Of a stretch of 64,000 bases of DNA, positions 26,679 through 36,288 are shown in pieces. Location of the stretch: contig NZ_WHNP01000004.1 of the NCBI RefSeq assembly GCF_009362735.1, forward strand, positions 124,001 to 188,000, read 5' to 3'. Made by a program: the position numbers and the translations under genes. The stretch's first letter is position 1; each line of letters begins with the position of its first letter. A model generated the notes under the pieces. The model searched no databases. It was not told the DNA's origin and worked only from the letters and a program-made list of their open reading frames with translations. This DNA is from Paraburkholderia franconis (GTDB taxonomy: Bacteria > Pseudomonadota > Gammaproteobacteria > Burkholderiales > Burkholderiaceae).

Positions 26679-27952
26679 GGAATGGCTCTCGAACTCGAAA
26701 CGAATACACGGCGCACGCGTAGATAAAGCAATGCGCAGCCTGTAATGACCAGCGGCCACAACAGATACCAACCCGTCGCGCAACACAATCCCGCCACCGC
26801 AACCAGCGCGACGAGCGCGCAACGATGCGCGCAGCTGCCGCGCGGCAACAGCCGCAACGCCGCTGCCGTGCCGAGCGCGTAGACGGTGACGAATGAACCC
26901 GTCGTGAGCAGCACGAGCGGTTTCGGGCCGACACCCGCGATGACCACGACCGCGAGCGCGAACGTGGCAAGCGCTGCGATTACCAACAGACTGCGGCGCG
27001 GCACGTCGCCAGCGCGGCTGCCTTGCGCCAGCCATTCCGGCAGCGCGCCGTCGCGCCCCAATGCCGCGCCGAGCTTTGCGGCGCCCGCGAAATAGGCGTT
27101 CATCGTGCCGAGCGTGAGCAGCAGCGCGGCGATTGCGGCCAGTATCTGCACCTTGCCGCCGAGTCCCCGCGCGAGCAGTTCGGCGAGCGGCGCGCTCGAT
27201 GTGCCCGCATTCGGCCCGAGCACCATCACGCTCGCGGTCGCGACGCCCATGTACAGCACGCCGACCACGACGACGGCGATACCCGCCGCCATCGGCAGAT
27301 CATGCGCGGGACGGCGAAACTCGGCAGCGAGATGCGTGATGGCCTCCCAGCCCGCGAAGCTCCAGACCAGCAGCGCCGCCGCAGGAAAAACGGCGAGCCA
27401 GCCATGCGGCGCAAACGGATGCAGATTGGCTGTTTGCGCATGCGGCGCCGACGCAATAACGGCCGCGAGCAGCAGCGCGACGAGCAACGCGGCGAGCACC
27501 AGTTGCAGCCTTCCCGATACCGTGAGCCCGAGCGCATTGGCGAGCGTCACGGTCAGCATCAACGCGGCGGCCGTGCCGATCACGGCCCATTCGCCGCCAC
27601 CGAATGCAGCCGCGACATATGCGCCGCCGAACATCGCCGCGGCCGGTGCGCCCGCGGGCACCGCAAAGTAAAAGCACCAGCCGACGATGGCCGCGATGCG
27701 TGGTCCGAACGCGTTGCGCACATACGTCGATACGCCGCCCGCGTCCGGATAGCGTGCGCCGAGCGCGGCAAACGTGGCCGCGAGCGGCACCGACAGCACG
27801 ACGAGCGCGAGCCACGCAACGAGCGACGCGGGGCCCGCCGCTTCGGCGGCGAGCGCGGGCAGCGCGATCACGCCCGTGCCGAGCACCGCGCCCACGTAGA
27901 GCGCGGCGCCCTGCATCACGCTGAGACTTCCGGCGCGCGGCGATGCACTCAT
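26675..27952 (-). CDS. APC-superfamily amino acid permease
   Basis: A 425-residue inner-membrane transporter with about 12 spans. It has the APC helix-1 motif GAVLGTGVIALPALAAEAAGP (the unwound GTGV segment binds substrate) and, later, WSFAGWEAITHLAAEFRRP and GTMNAYFAGAAKLGAALGRDG. The pattern resembles YjeH-type amino acid exporters/permeases more than large uptake systems; substrate not predictable. Start ATG 27952 overlaps the monooxygenase stop as ATGA, so the two are translationally coupled, under probable control of the divergent WYL regulator. Confidence 0.85.
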   Translation of the reverse strand: MSASPRAGSLSVMQGAALYVGAVLGTGVIALPALAAEAAGPASLVAWLALVVLSVPLAATFAALGARYPDAGGVSTYVRNAFGPRIAAIVGWCFYFAVPAGAPAAAMFGGAYVAAAFGGGEWAVIGTAAALMLTVTLANALGLTVSGRLQLVLAALLVALLLAAVIASAPHAQTANLHPFAPHGWLAVFPAAALLVWSFAGWEAITHLAAEFRRPAHDLPMAAGIAVVVVGVLYMGVATASVMVLGPNAGTSSAPLAELLARGLGGKVQILAAIAALLLTLGTMNAYFAGAAKLGAALGRDGALPEWLAQGSRAGDVPRRSLLVIAALATFALAVVVIAGVGPKPLVLLTTGSFVTVYALGTAAALRLLPRGSCAHRCALVALVAVAGLCCATGWYLLWPLVITGCALLYLRVRRVFVSSSRAIP

Positions 27953-28317
27953 GCGTGAACCCCGGCCGGCTCTTTTGCGCAGCGCGACTGCAGCGGCGGT
28001 GTGTCGTGACGCTTGGCGAGGTCCGCGCGCATCGTGCGCCATTCCGTGACCTCCCGAGGACGCACGAGCAAATCGGCAAGCGCCTCGTGATACGCACGCC
28101 GATACGGCCGGTGAATCTGTTCGTCGCTCGCGTCTTCGTGGCTTTCCCACGTCTCGTAGAGCATCAGACGGCAGGGCGAATCGGGGTCGCGATGCAGCAC
28201 GGCTTCATGAAATTCCGGCTCGTTGCGCATCGCGTCGAGCACGCCGTTCAGCAGCGTCAAAAAGCGTTCGAGCTTGTCGGGCTGCACCTGGAAACGGACC
28301 ACATACGTAACGTGCAT
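27949..28317 (-). CDS. ABM-family antibiotic biosynthesis monooxygenase
   Basis: A 122-residue dimeric alpha/beta-barrel protein of the ABM/YgiN family. Seen: VTYVVRFQVQPDKLERFLTLL, AMRNEPEFHEAVLHRDPDSP and LMLYETWESHEDASDEQIH, followed by an extended tail. Members act as cofactor-free quinol monooxygenases or aldolase-like enzymes; the role here is unknown. The start at 28317 has AGGA ahead; two upstream ATGs lack ribosome-binding sites. It is divergent from, and likely regulated by, the WYL-family gene 92 bases away. Confidence 0.85.
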   Translation of the reverse strand: MHVTYVVRFQVQPDKLERFLTLLNGVLDAMRNEPEFHEAVLHRDPDSPCRLMLYETWESHEDASDEQIHRPYRRAYHEALADLLVRPREVTEWRTMRADLAKRHDTPPLQSRCAKEPAGVHA

Positions 28318-28331
28318 ACTGCGTATCCTCA

Positions 28332-28387
28332 TTGAATCATCGGCGATGAATACCTTTATACTCTTCAATAGCTGACAACCGATGTCA
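28332..28387. promoter_or_regulatory. Divergent promoter region with operator-like palindrome
   Basis: Between the monooxygenase and WYL-regulator genes lie a -35/-10-like pair (TTGAAT and TATACT, 19 apart, toward the regulator) and a perfect inverted repeat TGACA-ACCGA-TGTCA at 28373-28387. This suits an autoregulated divergent operator. Confidence 0.4.
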
Positions 28388-28409
28388 TGAATTAGGAAGG
28401 GCTTCAAAA

Positions 28410-29381
28410 TTGGCGACGAGCCGACTCGTATCGATGCTGTTGATGCTGCAGGTCAAGGGCCGCGTGACCGCGCAGGCACTTGCCGACGAGTTCGACGTGT
28501 CGATCCGCACCGTCTATCGCGACATCGACCAGTTGAGCGCGGCGGGCGTGCCCGTGTATGCGGATCGCGGGCCTGGCGGCGGCTTCGCGCTGCTCGACGG
28601 CTATCGCGCGAAGCTGACGGGCATCACGAAAGCCGAAGCCGAAACGCTGTCGATCGCCGGTCTGACGGGCGCGGCATCCGATCTCGGCCTGTCCGGGCAG
28701 TTACGTGCCGCGCAGCTCAAGCTCGTCACCGCGCTGCCCGATGCAGCGCCCGACACTTCGCGCATCGGCTCGCGCCTGCATATCGATCCCGTCGGCTGGT
28801 ATCAGCGGCCATCGCCGACGCCGTGGCTCACGATGCTCGCGGGCGCCGTGTGGGAACAGAAGCGCATCTCGATGCAGTACCGCACGTGGAATGGCCGCGA
28901 CGAAAACGAAGGCGTGCGCGTGCGCGATCCGCTCGGGCTCGTGCTGAAGGGCGGCGAATGGTATCTGGTCGCGCGCGTGCGCACGCAGTTGCGCACCTAT
29001 CGCGTGTCGAGCATCACGCAGTTGACGGTGCATGACGAAACGTTCGAACGGCCGGACGGTTTCGACTTGCGCGACGAATGGACGTCGGCTGTCGCGGCGT
29101 TCGAGAAGGGCCTGCTCAAGCACACAGCGCGCTTGCGTTTGTCGCCGGAAGGCATGACGCGTCTGCATCGGCTCGGCGCGGCGGCCGTCGAACAGGCGCA
29201 GATCATGCCGCCTTCGGAGCAGGACGGCTGGCAGGAAGTGACGCTGCCCGTCGAACAGTTCGGCTACGCGGCCGAGCAATTGCTCGGCTTCGCGGGCCAT
29301 GTCGAAGTGCTCGATCCGCCGGAATTGCGCGAGCGTTTGCGCAAGCTCGGCGAGCAGATCGCGGCGCTCAACGCGGGCTGA
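28410..29381 (+). CDS. HTH/WYL-domain transcriptional regulator (YafY type)
   Basis: A 323-residue regulator. An N-terminal winged HTH (about 1-55: VSMLLMLQVKGRVTAQALADEF is cut here to GRVTAQALADEFDVSIRTVYRDI) is followed by a WYL domain (about 145-225; WYLVARVRTQLRTYRVSSI) and the C-terminal WCX region. WYL domains sense small ligands or single-stranded nucleic acid. TTG start at 28410 with AGGAAGG ahead. It probably controls the divergent monooxygenase-permease pair and itself. Confidence 0.88.
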   Translation: MATSRLVSMLLMLQVKGRVTAQALADEFDVSIRTVYRDIDQLSAAGVPVYADRGPGGGFALLDGYRAKLTGITKAEAETLSIAGLTGAASDLGLSGQLRAAQLKLVTALPDAAPDTSRIGSRLHIDPVGWYQRPSPTPWLTMLAGAVWEQKRISMQYRTWNGRDENEGVRVRDPLGLVLKGGEWYLVARVRTQLRTYRVSSITQLTVHDETFERPDGFDLRDEWTSAVAAFEKGLLKHTARLRLSPEGMTRLHRLGAAAVEQAQIMPPSEQDGWQEVTLPVEQFGYAAEQLLGFAGHVEVLDPPELRERLRKLGEQIAALNAG

Positions 29382-29487
29382 TTGTGCGAACGCGAAGGCA
29401 CCTCAACGGCACAATGCACAGATGCACTCGCACGCGGGCGCGCATGCATACAAGGTACAAACGCGCGCAGGCGAGCAAACGCAAGCA

Positions 29488-31437
29488 TCAAGCCCGATGC
29501 GGCCCGACGATCCCCAGCTTCGCAATCCGCCGATACAGCGTCGCGCGCGACATGCCCAGCGCTTGGGCCGCCGCATTCGGCCGCCAATGATGCCGCGTGA
29601 GCGCATCGATAATCCTTGCGCGCTCGTCGTCAATAGACGTGAGCGCGGGGCGCGGCGCTGCTTCGTCGGGCGCGAGCAGCGCCGCCACATCCGGCGACAC
29701 ATGCCGCAGTTCGACACGCGTCGCATCGCACACCGCGCACGCATAGCGCAGCACGTTGCGCAACTGGCGGATGTTGCCCGGCCATGAGAAACGCGCGAGG
29801 CGCCCGGCGAGGCGCGCATCCAAAGTGAGTACATGTCCCGCGCTTTGCGCTTCCTCGTCGAACACCGCGTGCACGACATCGAGAATATCGGCGCGCTCGC
29901 GCAGCGGCGGCATATGCAGCGTCGCGCCGCTCAGCCGGTAGTACAGGTCTTCGCGGAATGTGCGTTCGTCGACCATGCGCGCCAGATCGCGATGCGTTGC
30001 GCAGATCACGTCGATATCGACGCGCACGGGCGCATCGCCGCCCAGCGGCAGCACTTCGCCTTCGGCGAGCACGCGCAACAGGCGCGTCTGCAGATTGAGC
30101 GGCATGTCGCCGATCTCATCGAGGAACAGCGTGCCGCCGTTCGCCTGCGCGATCTTGCCTCGCGCGCCTCTGCTGCGCGCGCCCGTGAACGCGCCGGGCG
30201 CGTAGCCAAACAGTTCGCTCTCGATCAGCGAATCGGGAATCGCGCCGCAATTCACGGCGACGAACGGTTTCGCGCGCCGCGCGCCCGACGCATGCAGCGC
30301 CTGCGCGAACACTTCCTTGCCGACTCCCGTCTCGCCGAGAATCAGGATCGGCAAATGCTTGCCGGCGATCCGCAGCGCGACTTCCGCATTGCGCGCGATG
30401 CGCGAATCGCGACTGTGCAGGAAGCGGCTGATCGCGTCGAGGCTCGTGTCCGCATGTGCATCGGATGATGCGTTGAACGCGCTCGCGGCAGAAGCGACAG
30501 GCGCGATACGCGAAGACCGCTTCAACGGCGCGCGAATGCGCGCATAGAGCAGCGCGCCCGTCGCGCGCAGACGCAGCGGCACGATGGTATCCGTGCGCGC
30601 CACGTCGTGCAGATGCACGGCCGACGTATCGAAGATCTCGTCGACATGGCGCGGCCCGCTCAGCCCCGCGATGCACTCCTGCGCCTTGCGGTTCGACGCG
30701 GCGATGTTGCCGCATTCGTCGAAGGCAATCAGCACTTCCGGTTGCGCTTCGACGAAGTTTCGGCTTGGGTGTCCGAAGACCACCCAATGTTGTGCCGTCT
30801 GATTGAGGAAGTAGCCGTCTTCGATCAGCGCCGCGCTTTGACGTACGAGCTGAAACACGAGCCGCTGGCTGTCGCGGTTGTCGGGCGACTGCACGGCCGA
30901 TGCATCGAGCACGCCGATCAGTTCGCCCGTCAGCGAGAAGATGGGTGAAGCGCTGCACGTGAGCGTCGTGAAGGCCGCGCGAAAGTGATCGGTCTTGTGC
31001 ACGGTGATGGGCGCGAGATCCGTCAGCACGCTGGCGATACCGCATGTGCCTTCTTCTCTCTCCGACCAGCACGAGCCGATATAGAGGCCCGCATGCTTGA
31101 AATCGCCGCGCCGGTCGCGGTCGATCCGGTAGTCGATCGTGACGCCGTGCGCGTCGGTCAGCATCACGCAGTAGTCGGCCACGCGGATCATGTCGTGCAG
31201 GCGCGTGAGGCACTGCCCCGACGCGCGCAAGAACGCTTCTTCCTTGCCTTGCACTTCGCGCAACTCGACGGGCGTCAGCACGCGCGGGCCGATCACGGAG
31301 CCCGGATCGAGCCGGTATTGCTCATACGAACGCTGCCACGACGAGACGAGGCGCGACGAATTGGCGGGCGCGGGCAGGCGCCCTTCGATCGCGCCGCGCA
31401 CGCGGTCGATGTGCTGCGTTTGAGAGACGTAAGGCAT
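29488..31437 (-). CDS. acoR: Sigma-54-dependent activator of acetoin catabolism
   Basis: A 649-residue bacterial enhancer-binding protein of the AcoR family. It has an N-terminal GAF sensor (about 55-200, with ADYCVMLTDAHGVTIDYRID and SREEGTCG-like SEREEGTCGIASVL) and an AAA+ domain (Walker A GETGVGKEVFAQ, sigma-54 contact loop GAFTGA, Walker B GTLFLDEIGDMP). The C-terminal Fis HTH reads NAAAQALGMSRATLYRRIAKLGI. It should bind acetoin or a signal derived from it and activate the divergent acoX operon. The frame is open 96 codons upstream; MPYVSQTQHIDRVR at 31437 is the family start, with GGGAG ahead. Confidence 0.93.
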   Translation of the reverse strand: MPYVSQTQHIDRVRGAIEGRLPAPANSSRLVSSWQRSYEQYRLDPGSVIGPRVLTPVELREVQGKEEAFLRASGQCLTRLHDMIRVADYCVMLTDAHGVTIDYRIDRDRRGDFKHAGLYIGSCWSEREEGTCGIASVLTDLAPITVHKTDHFRAAFTTLTCSASPIFSLTGELIGVLDASAVQSPDNRDSQRLVFQLVRQSAALIEDGYFLNQTAQHWVVFGHPSRNFVEAQPEVLIAFDECGNIAASNRKAQECIAGLSGPRHVDEIFDTSAVHLHDVARTDTIVPLRLRATGALLYARIRAPLKRSSRIAPVASAASAFNASSDAHADTSLDAISRFLHSRDSRIARNAEVALRIAGKHLPILILGETGVGKEVFAQALHASGARRAKPFVAVNCGAIPDSLIESELFGYAPGAFTGARSRGARGKIAQANGGTLFLDEIGDMPLNLQTRLLRVLAEGEVLPLGGDAPVRVDIDVICATHRDLARMVDERTFREDLYYRLSGATLHMPPLRERADILDVVHAVFDEEAQSAGHVLTLDARLAGRLARFSWPGNIRQLRNVLRYACAVCDATRVELRHVSPDVAALLAPDEAAPRPALTSIDDERARIIDALTRHHWRPNAAAQALGMSRATLYRRIAKLGIVGPHRA

Positions 31438-31564
31438 GGTCGGCTCCCGGCGAGCGGCACGCGCTCTGGATGGTCCCGTTGATGACGGTCGATCATGCTG
31501 ATCGGACCTTCTTGTAGCACATCCCGTCCGCGCGATCACATTGCATCGCAACACACGAGACGCC

Positions 31565-31606
31565 TGAGACGAACGTCTCAACTGTGCGTGAGACAGTCGT
31601 GAGACG
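31565..31606. promoter_or_regulatory. Candidate AcoR upstream activator site
   Basis: Perfect palindrome TGAGACG-AA-CGTCTCA at 31565-31580, followed by two direct half-sites TGAGACA (31589-31595) and TGAGACG (31600-31606), 11 bases apart. It is about 230 bases upstream of the sigma-54 promoter, the usual distance for an enhancer. Confidence 0.6.
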
Positions 31607-31652
31607 CGCATCGTTCGATGGCGCAACGCATGCGCGGTCCATCGCAATGACG

Positions 31653-31679
31653 CGCACATCGCGTGAGGTGCGATGTGCG
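31653..31679. repeat. 10-base inverted repeat in aco control region
   Basis: Perfect arms CGCACATCGC and GCGATGTGCG around GTGAGGT, between the AcoR-like sites and the promoter. It could be a second operator or an element affecting DNA bending. Confidence 0.45.
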
Positions 31680-31791
31680 TCATGTGCGCTGCGTCATGCG
31701 ACGGTTCTCTCGCTTGCATGTGCATGTTGTCGACAGCCTGAAACCCTCGTCACACAAGGCTTTCAGGGCTTCGCGCATGCGCGTCGAGACG

Positions 31792-31808
31792 TTGGCATAC
31801 GTGTTGCA
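31792..31808 (+). promoter_or_regulatory. Sigma-54 promoter of the aco operon
   Basis: TTGGCATACGTGTTGCA fits the -24/-12 consensus TGGCAc-N5-TTGCa, with GG at 31794-31795 and GC at 31806-31807 and exact spacing. Transcription should begin near 31819, about 65 bases before acoX. Confidence 0.8.
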
Positions 31809-31885
31809 GTAGTGCCCGTCACACGACGCGGCCTTTGCGCACGATACGCGAGCCGCTATCGACAAGCACAACCGGAGACAAGCCA

Positions 31886-32995
31886 GTGGCATCGCCCATC
31901 ACTGTCGGCGTGATTGCGAACCCCGCGTCGGGTCGCGACATTCGCCGCCTCACGACCCATGCGTCCGTATTCCCGACAGCCGAGAAGGCCAACATGGTCG
32001 TGCGTCTGCTCGCGGGGCTCGGCGCGCTGGGCGTCGATCGCGTGCTCACGTTGCGCGATCGCACGGGTGTCGCCTCGCTGCTGCTGCGCGCGCTCGACAC
32101 GCATGCGGCGACAGGTTCAGCGGAGCGCTGGCCCGAAGTCGAGTTCGTCGATCTGCCCATCACCGAGTCCGTCGCCGATACGCATGCGGGCACGGTTCAC
32201 ATGGTGCGCGAAGGCGTCGAACTGATCGCCGTGCTCGGCGGAGACGGTACGCATCGCGCAGTGGCCGCGCATAGTGGCGGCGTGCCGCTGCTGACGCTTT
32301 CGACGGGCACCAACAACGCGTTTCCCGACATGCGCGAAGCGACGGTCGCGGGTCTTGCGGGCGCGCTCGTCGCATCTGGCGTCGTGCCGCCCGATGTCGC
32401 GCTGACGCGCAACAAGCGGCTCGTCGTGCGCTGCGTCGCGGGTCCGAATCGTGGCCGCGAAGAGATCGCGCTCGTCGACGTGTGCGTGAGCCGTCAGCGT
32501 TTCGTCGGCGCCCGCGCAGTGTCCGAGCCGTCGGATATCGAGTCGCTCTTTCTCACGTTCGCTTCGCCCGACGGCATCGGCCTGTCGTCGATCGGCGGCG
32601 CGTGGGCGCCCGTCGAGCGCACCGCGCCGCACGGCTTGCACCTGACGTTCGCGCAGCCCGACGAGCACGGCGCGATGAACGGCGACGGCGTGCCCATCTT
32701 CGCGCCGATCGCGCCGGGCCGCATCGATCAGGTGACGATGCGCAGCTGCGAGCGCTTCGAGGTCGGCGACTGGTTGCCCGTCGATGCGTGCCGCGGCACG
32801 CTTGCGTTCGACGGCGAGCGCGAAATCGAAATAGAACGCGACGACCGCTATGAAATCTCGCTCGACTGGAGCGGCCCGTTGACGGTCGACGTGAGCCGCA
32901 CGCTTCGCTTTGCAGCATCGCGCCAGTTGATGCGCGAGATGGCGGGCGCGTCGATGCATGCGATTGTGCAAGCGCACGCACGAATGCAGTCGTAA
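31886..32995 (+). CDS. acoX: Acetoin catabolism protein X (NAD-kinase-like)
   Basis: A 369-residue member of the AcoX family, related to ATP-NAD kinases. Seen: VIANPASGRDIRRLTTHASVF, the kinase motif AVLGGDGTHRAVA and LSTGTNNAFPDMREATVAGL. It is encoded at the head of aco operons; its exact reaction is unsettled. The start is GTG 31886, with CGGAGAC eight bases ahead, giving the N-terminus ASPITVGVIANP. The first gene after the sigma-54 promoter. Confidence 0.9.
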   Translation: MASPITVGVIANPASGRDIRRLTTHASVFPTAEKANMVVRLLAGLGALGVDRVLTLRDRTGVASLLLRALDTHAATGSAERWPEVEFVDLPITESVADTHAGTVHMVREGVELIAVLGGDGTHRAVAAHSGGVPLLTLSTGTNNAFPDMREATVAGLAGALVASGVVPPDVALTRNKRLVVRCVAGPNRGREEIALVDVCVSRQRFVGARAVSEPSDIESLFLTFASPDGIGLSSIGGAWAPVERTAPHGLHLTFAQPDEHGAMNGDGVPIFAPIAPGRIDQVTMRSCERFEVGDWLPVDACRGTLAFDGEREIEIERDDRYEISLDWSGPLTVDVSRTLRFAASRQLMREMAGASMHAIVQAHARMQS

Positions 32996-33110
32996 ACGGA
33001 GTCACAAGCGGAGTCACAAGCGCACGCGAAATAAAGGGAGTTCATTCAAGCAAGCGGAGCCCACTCCGCGACCGTTGCAGTCACGATCGACATCATCAAG
33101 GAGACACACC

Positions 33111-34094
33111 ATGTCTGTTTCGAGTCAGTTGAGCAGGGAGAAACTGCTGGAAGCGTATCGGTCGATGCGCACCATTCGCGAGTTCGAAGAGCGCCTGCAC
33201 GTCGAGTTCGCGACGGGCGACATACCCGGCTTCGTGCACCTGTACGCCGGCGAAGAGGCGTCGGCCGTGGGCACGATGCTGCATCTCAACGACCGCGACT
33301 ATGTGGCGACGACGCACCGCGGCCACGGTCACTGCATCGCGAAGGGCGTCGACGTGCACGGCATGATGGCGGAGATCTACGGCCGGCAGACGGGCGTGTG
33401 CAAAGGCAAGGGCGGCTCGATGCATATCGCCGATCTGTCGAAGGGGATGCTGGGCGCGAACGGCATCGTCGGCGCGGGCGGGCCGCTCGTGTGCGGCGCG
33501 GCGCTCGCAGCGAAGCTGAAGAAGACGGGCGGCGTGGGCGTGTGCTTCTTCGGCGACGGCGCATCGAATCAGGGCGTGATCTTCGAATCGATGAACCTCG
33601 CGAGCGTGTGGCGCCTGCCCGCGATCTTCGTCGCGGAGAACAACGGCTATGCGGAGGCGACATCGTCGACATGGTCGGTGTCGTCGGACAACATCGCGGA
33701 CCGCGCGAGCGGTTTCGGCATGCCGGGCGTGATCGTCGACGGCTTCGATTTCTTCGCGGTGCATGAAGCACTAGGCGAAGCGATCGAACGCGCGCGCGGC
33801 GGCGGCGGACCGACGCTCATCGAAGTGAAGCTGTCGCGCTACTTCGGCCACTTCGAAGGCGATGCGCAGACCTATCGCGCGCCGGGCGAAGTGCAGAAGC
33901 TGCGCGACGAAAAGGATTGCCTGAAGCGTTTCGAAGAGCGCGTCGTGCGCGCGGAGATGTTGACGTCCGACGATCTGCGCAAGATCGACGCGGACGTGAA
34001 AGCGCTGATCGACGATTCGGTGGTGAAGGCGAAAGCTGCACCGCTGCCGACGGAAGCCGATCTACTGACCGATGTGTACGTGTCGTATCCGTAA
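33111..34094 (+). CDS. acoA: Acetoin dehydrogenase E1 component, alpha subunit
   Basis: A 327-residue thiamine-pyrophosphate-binding E1-alpha. It cleaves acetoin oxidatively with AcoB, giving acetaldehyde and an acetyl group passed to AcoC. Seen: MRTIREFEERLHVEFATGDI, THRGHGHCIAKG, GKGGSMHI and the TPP motif GDGASNQG followed by AENNGYAEAT. Length and motifs fit the family. A well-placed AAGGAG precedes the ATG. It is 115 bases after acoX and 38 before acoB. Confidence 0.96.
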   Translation: MSVSSQLSREKLLEAYRSMRTIREFEERLHVEFATGDIPGFVHLYAGEEASAVGTMLHLNDRDYVATTHRGHGHCIAKGVDVHGMMAEIYGRQTGVCKGKGGSMHIADLSKGMLGANGIVGAGGPLVCGAALAAKLKKTGGVGVCFFGDGASNQGVIFESMNLASVWRLPAIFVAENNGYAEATSSTWSVSSDNIADRASGFGMPGVIVDGFDFFAVHEALGEAIERARGGGGPTLIEVKLSRYFGHFEGDAQTYRAPGEVQKLRDEKDCLKRFEERVVRAEMLTSDDLRKIDADVKALIDDSVVKAKAAPLPTEADLLTDVYVSYP

Positions 34095-34132
34095 TTGAGC
34101 GCGATTACTTTCAGGCAAACAAGGAGACAGAC

Positions 34133-35137
34133 ATGGCACGCAAGATCACGTTTTCTCAGGCGATCAACGAAGCACTGAGTCAGGAGATGGCGCGCGACGA
34201 AAGCGTCATCGTGATGGGCGAAGACAATGCGGGCGGCGCAGGCGCGCCCGGCGAGCAGGACGCATGGGGCGGCGTGCTCGGCGTCACGAAAGGGCTTTTC
34301 CACAAGTATCCGGGCCGCGTGCTCGACACGCCGATCTCGGAAGGCGGCTTCATCGGCGCGGCCGTGGGCGCGGCGGCAGCGGGCATGCGTCCCGTCGCCG
34401 AGTTGATGTTCATCGACTTCATGGGCGTGTGCTTCGATCAGATCTTCAATCAGGCCGCGAAATTCCGCTACATGTTCGGCGGCAATGCCGTGACGCCCGT
34501 CGTGATCCGCACGATGCAGGGCGCGGGTTTGCGCGCAGCCGCCCAGCACTCGCAGATGCTGACCTCGCTGTTCACGCATGTGCCGGGGCTCAAGGTCGTA
34601 TGCCCGTCGACGCCTTATGACGCGAAAGGCCTGATGATCCAGGCGATCCGCGACGATGACCCCGTCATCTTCTGCGAGCACAAGCTGCTGTATAGCCGCG
34701 AGGGCGACGTGCCCGAAGAGCTGTATTCGATTCCATTCGGCGAAGCGAACGTCGTGCGCGAAGGCGACGACGCGACCATCGTCACGTATGGCCGCATGGT
34801 GCATTACGCGACGGATGCCGCCGACAGGCTCGCGAAAGACGGCATCAAGGCCGAGGTGATCGATCTGCGCACCACGTCGCCGCTCGACGAGGACACGATC
34901 CTGGAGAGCGCGGAACGCACGGGCCGCGTCGTCGTGGTGGACGAAGCGAATCCGCGTTGCTCGGTCGCGACCGACATCGCCGCGCTCGTCGCGCGGAAGG
35001 CGTTCCGTTCGCTGAAGGCGCCCATCGAGATCGTGACGGCACCGCATACGCCCACGCCTTTCTCGGGCGTGCTCGAGGATCTCTACATCCCGTCGGCGGA
35101 CAAGATCGCCGCCGCCGTCAAGCAGACGCAGCATTGA
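34133..35137 (+). CDS. acoB: Acetoin dehydrogenase E1 component, beta subunit
   Basis: A 334-residue E1-beta subunit. Seen: ITFSQAINEALSQEMARDESVIVMGED, TPISEGGFIGAAVGAA and the C-terminal transketolase domain GEANVVREGDDATIVTYGRM and VIDLRTTSPLDEDTI. It completes the E1 heterotetramer with AcoA. AAGGAGAC lies ahead of ATG 34133. Middle of the aco operon. Confidence 0.96.
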   Translation: MARKITFSQAINEALSQEMARDESVIVMGEDNAGGAGAPGEQDAWGGVLGVTKGLFHKYPGRVLDTPISEGGFIGAAVGAAAAGMRPVAELMFIDFMGVCFDQIFNQAAKFRYMFGGNAVTPVVIRTMQGAGLRAAAQHSQMLTSLFTHVPGLKVVCPSTPYDAKGLMIQAIRDDDPVIFCEHKLLYSREGDVPEELYSIPFGEANVVREGDDATIVTYGRMVHYATDAADRLAKDGIKAEVIDLRTTSPLDEDTILESAERTGRVVVVDEANPRCSVATDIAALVARKAFRSLKAPIEIVTAPHTPTPFSGVLEDLYIPSADKIAAAVKQTQH

Positions 35138-35173
35138 CGCGGCATCAACATGCACCAAGCGAGGAACTGAGCA

Positions 35174-36286
35174 ATGTCGATTCACATGATCACGATGCCC
35201 AAGTGGGGCCTGTCGATGGAGCAGGGGCAGGTCAACGGCTGGCTGAAATCGCAAGGCGACAAGGTGGCGAAGGGCGACGAAGTACTCGACGTGGAGAGCG
35301 ACAAGATCGCGTCGGGTGTCGAATGCGCATTCGACGGCACGTTGCGCCGGCAGATCGCGCAGGAAGGCGACACGCTGCCTGTCGGCGCGCTGCTGGGCGT
35401 GGTGGCCGACGCCGACGACGCGGACGCCGACATCGATGCAGCCGTCGAAGCATTTCAGCGCGACTTCGTGCCGCTCGCCGCCGATTTGGCGGACGCTGGC
35501 CCGCAGCCGGAGAAAGCGCAGATCGGCGGACGCACGGTGCGTTACCTGAAGATCGGCGATGGCGGCACGCCCGCCGTGCTGATCCACGGCTTCGGCGGCG
35601 ATCTGAACAACTGGCTCTTCAATCACGCCGATCTTGCCGCGCATCGCACGGTGTATGCGCTGGATTTGCCGGGGCATGGCGAATCGACCAAAGCCGTCGA
35701 GTCGGGCAGCGTGGACGAACTCGCCGACAGCGTGATCGCGTTTCTCGACGATCGCGGCATCGAGCGGGCCCATCTCGTCGGGCATTCGATGGGCAGTCTC
35801 GTCGCGATGACGGTGGCCGACAGGGCGCCGCAGCGCGTGGCGTCGCTTGCGTTGATCTCGGGCGCGGGTCTGGGCGACGAGATCAATCGTGAGTACATCG
35901 ACGGATTCGTCGCGGGCAACAGCCGCAATACGCTGAAGCCGCATCTGACGAAGCTCTTCGCCGATGGCTCGCTCGTCACGCGGCAACTCGTCGAGGACAT
36001 CGTGAAGTACAAGCGGCTCGAAGGCGTGAGCGAGACGTTGCAGAAGATCGCGTCGTCGTCGTTCAAAGAGGGCGTGCAACAGCGCAACTATCGCGATCGT
36101 ATCGACAGTCTCGCGCCGCGCACGCTCGTGATCTGGGGCGAACTGGACCAGATTATTCCGGCGAGCCACGCGCAGGGATTGCCCGGCGATATCCGCGTGC
36201 ATGTGCTGCAAGGCAAGGGGCACATGGTGCAGATGGAGTCGGCATCCGAAGTGAACCGCTTGCTCAACGACTTCTTCGGGGCGTGA
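35174..36286 (+). CDS. acoC: Acetoin dehydrogenase E2 (dihydrolipoyl acetyltransferase)
   Basis: A 370-residue E2 with an N-terminal lipoyl domain (Lys44 in VESDKIASG) joined by a short linker to an alpha/beta-hydrolase-fold catalytic domain (oxyanion region [12 protein letters not shown], nucleophile Ser205 in GHSMGS, Asp in WGELDQI, His in GKGHMVQ). This hydrolase-type architecture, in place of the usual CAT-type acyltransferase domain, is characteristic of some AcoC proteins. It transfers the acetyl group to CoA. lipA follows 2 bases after its stop. Confidence 0.94.
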   Translation: MSIHMITMPKWGLSMEQGQVNGWLKSQGDKVAKGDEVLDVESDKIASGVECAFDGTLRRQIAQEGDTLPVGALLGVVADADDADADIDAAVEAFQRDFVPLAADLADAGPQPEKAQIGGRTVRYLKIGDGGTPAVLIHGFGGDLNNWLFNHADLAAHRTVYALDLPGHGESTKAVESGSVDELADSVIAFLDDRGIERAHLVGHSMGSLVAMTVADRAPQRVASLALISGAGLGDEINREYIDGFVAGNSRNTLKPHLTKLFADGSLVTRQLVEDIVKYKRLEGVSETLQKIASSSFKEGVQQRNYRDRIDSLAPRTLVIWGELDQIIPASHAQGLPGDIRVHVLQGKGHMVQMESASEVNRLLNDFFGA

Positions 36287-36288
36287 CG

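Noticed and set aside
33872..36223. 783-codon open frame opposite acoA, acoB and acoC
   Set aside because: It spans three well-supported genes on the other strand and their ribosome-binding sites.
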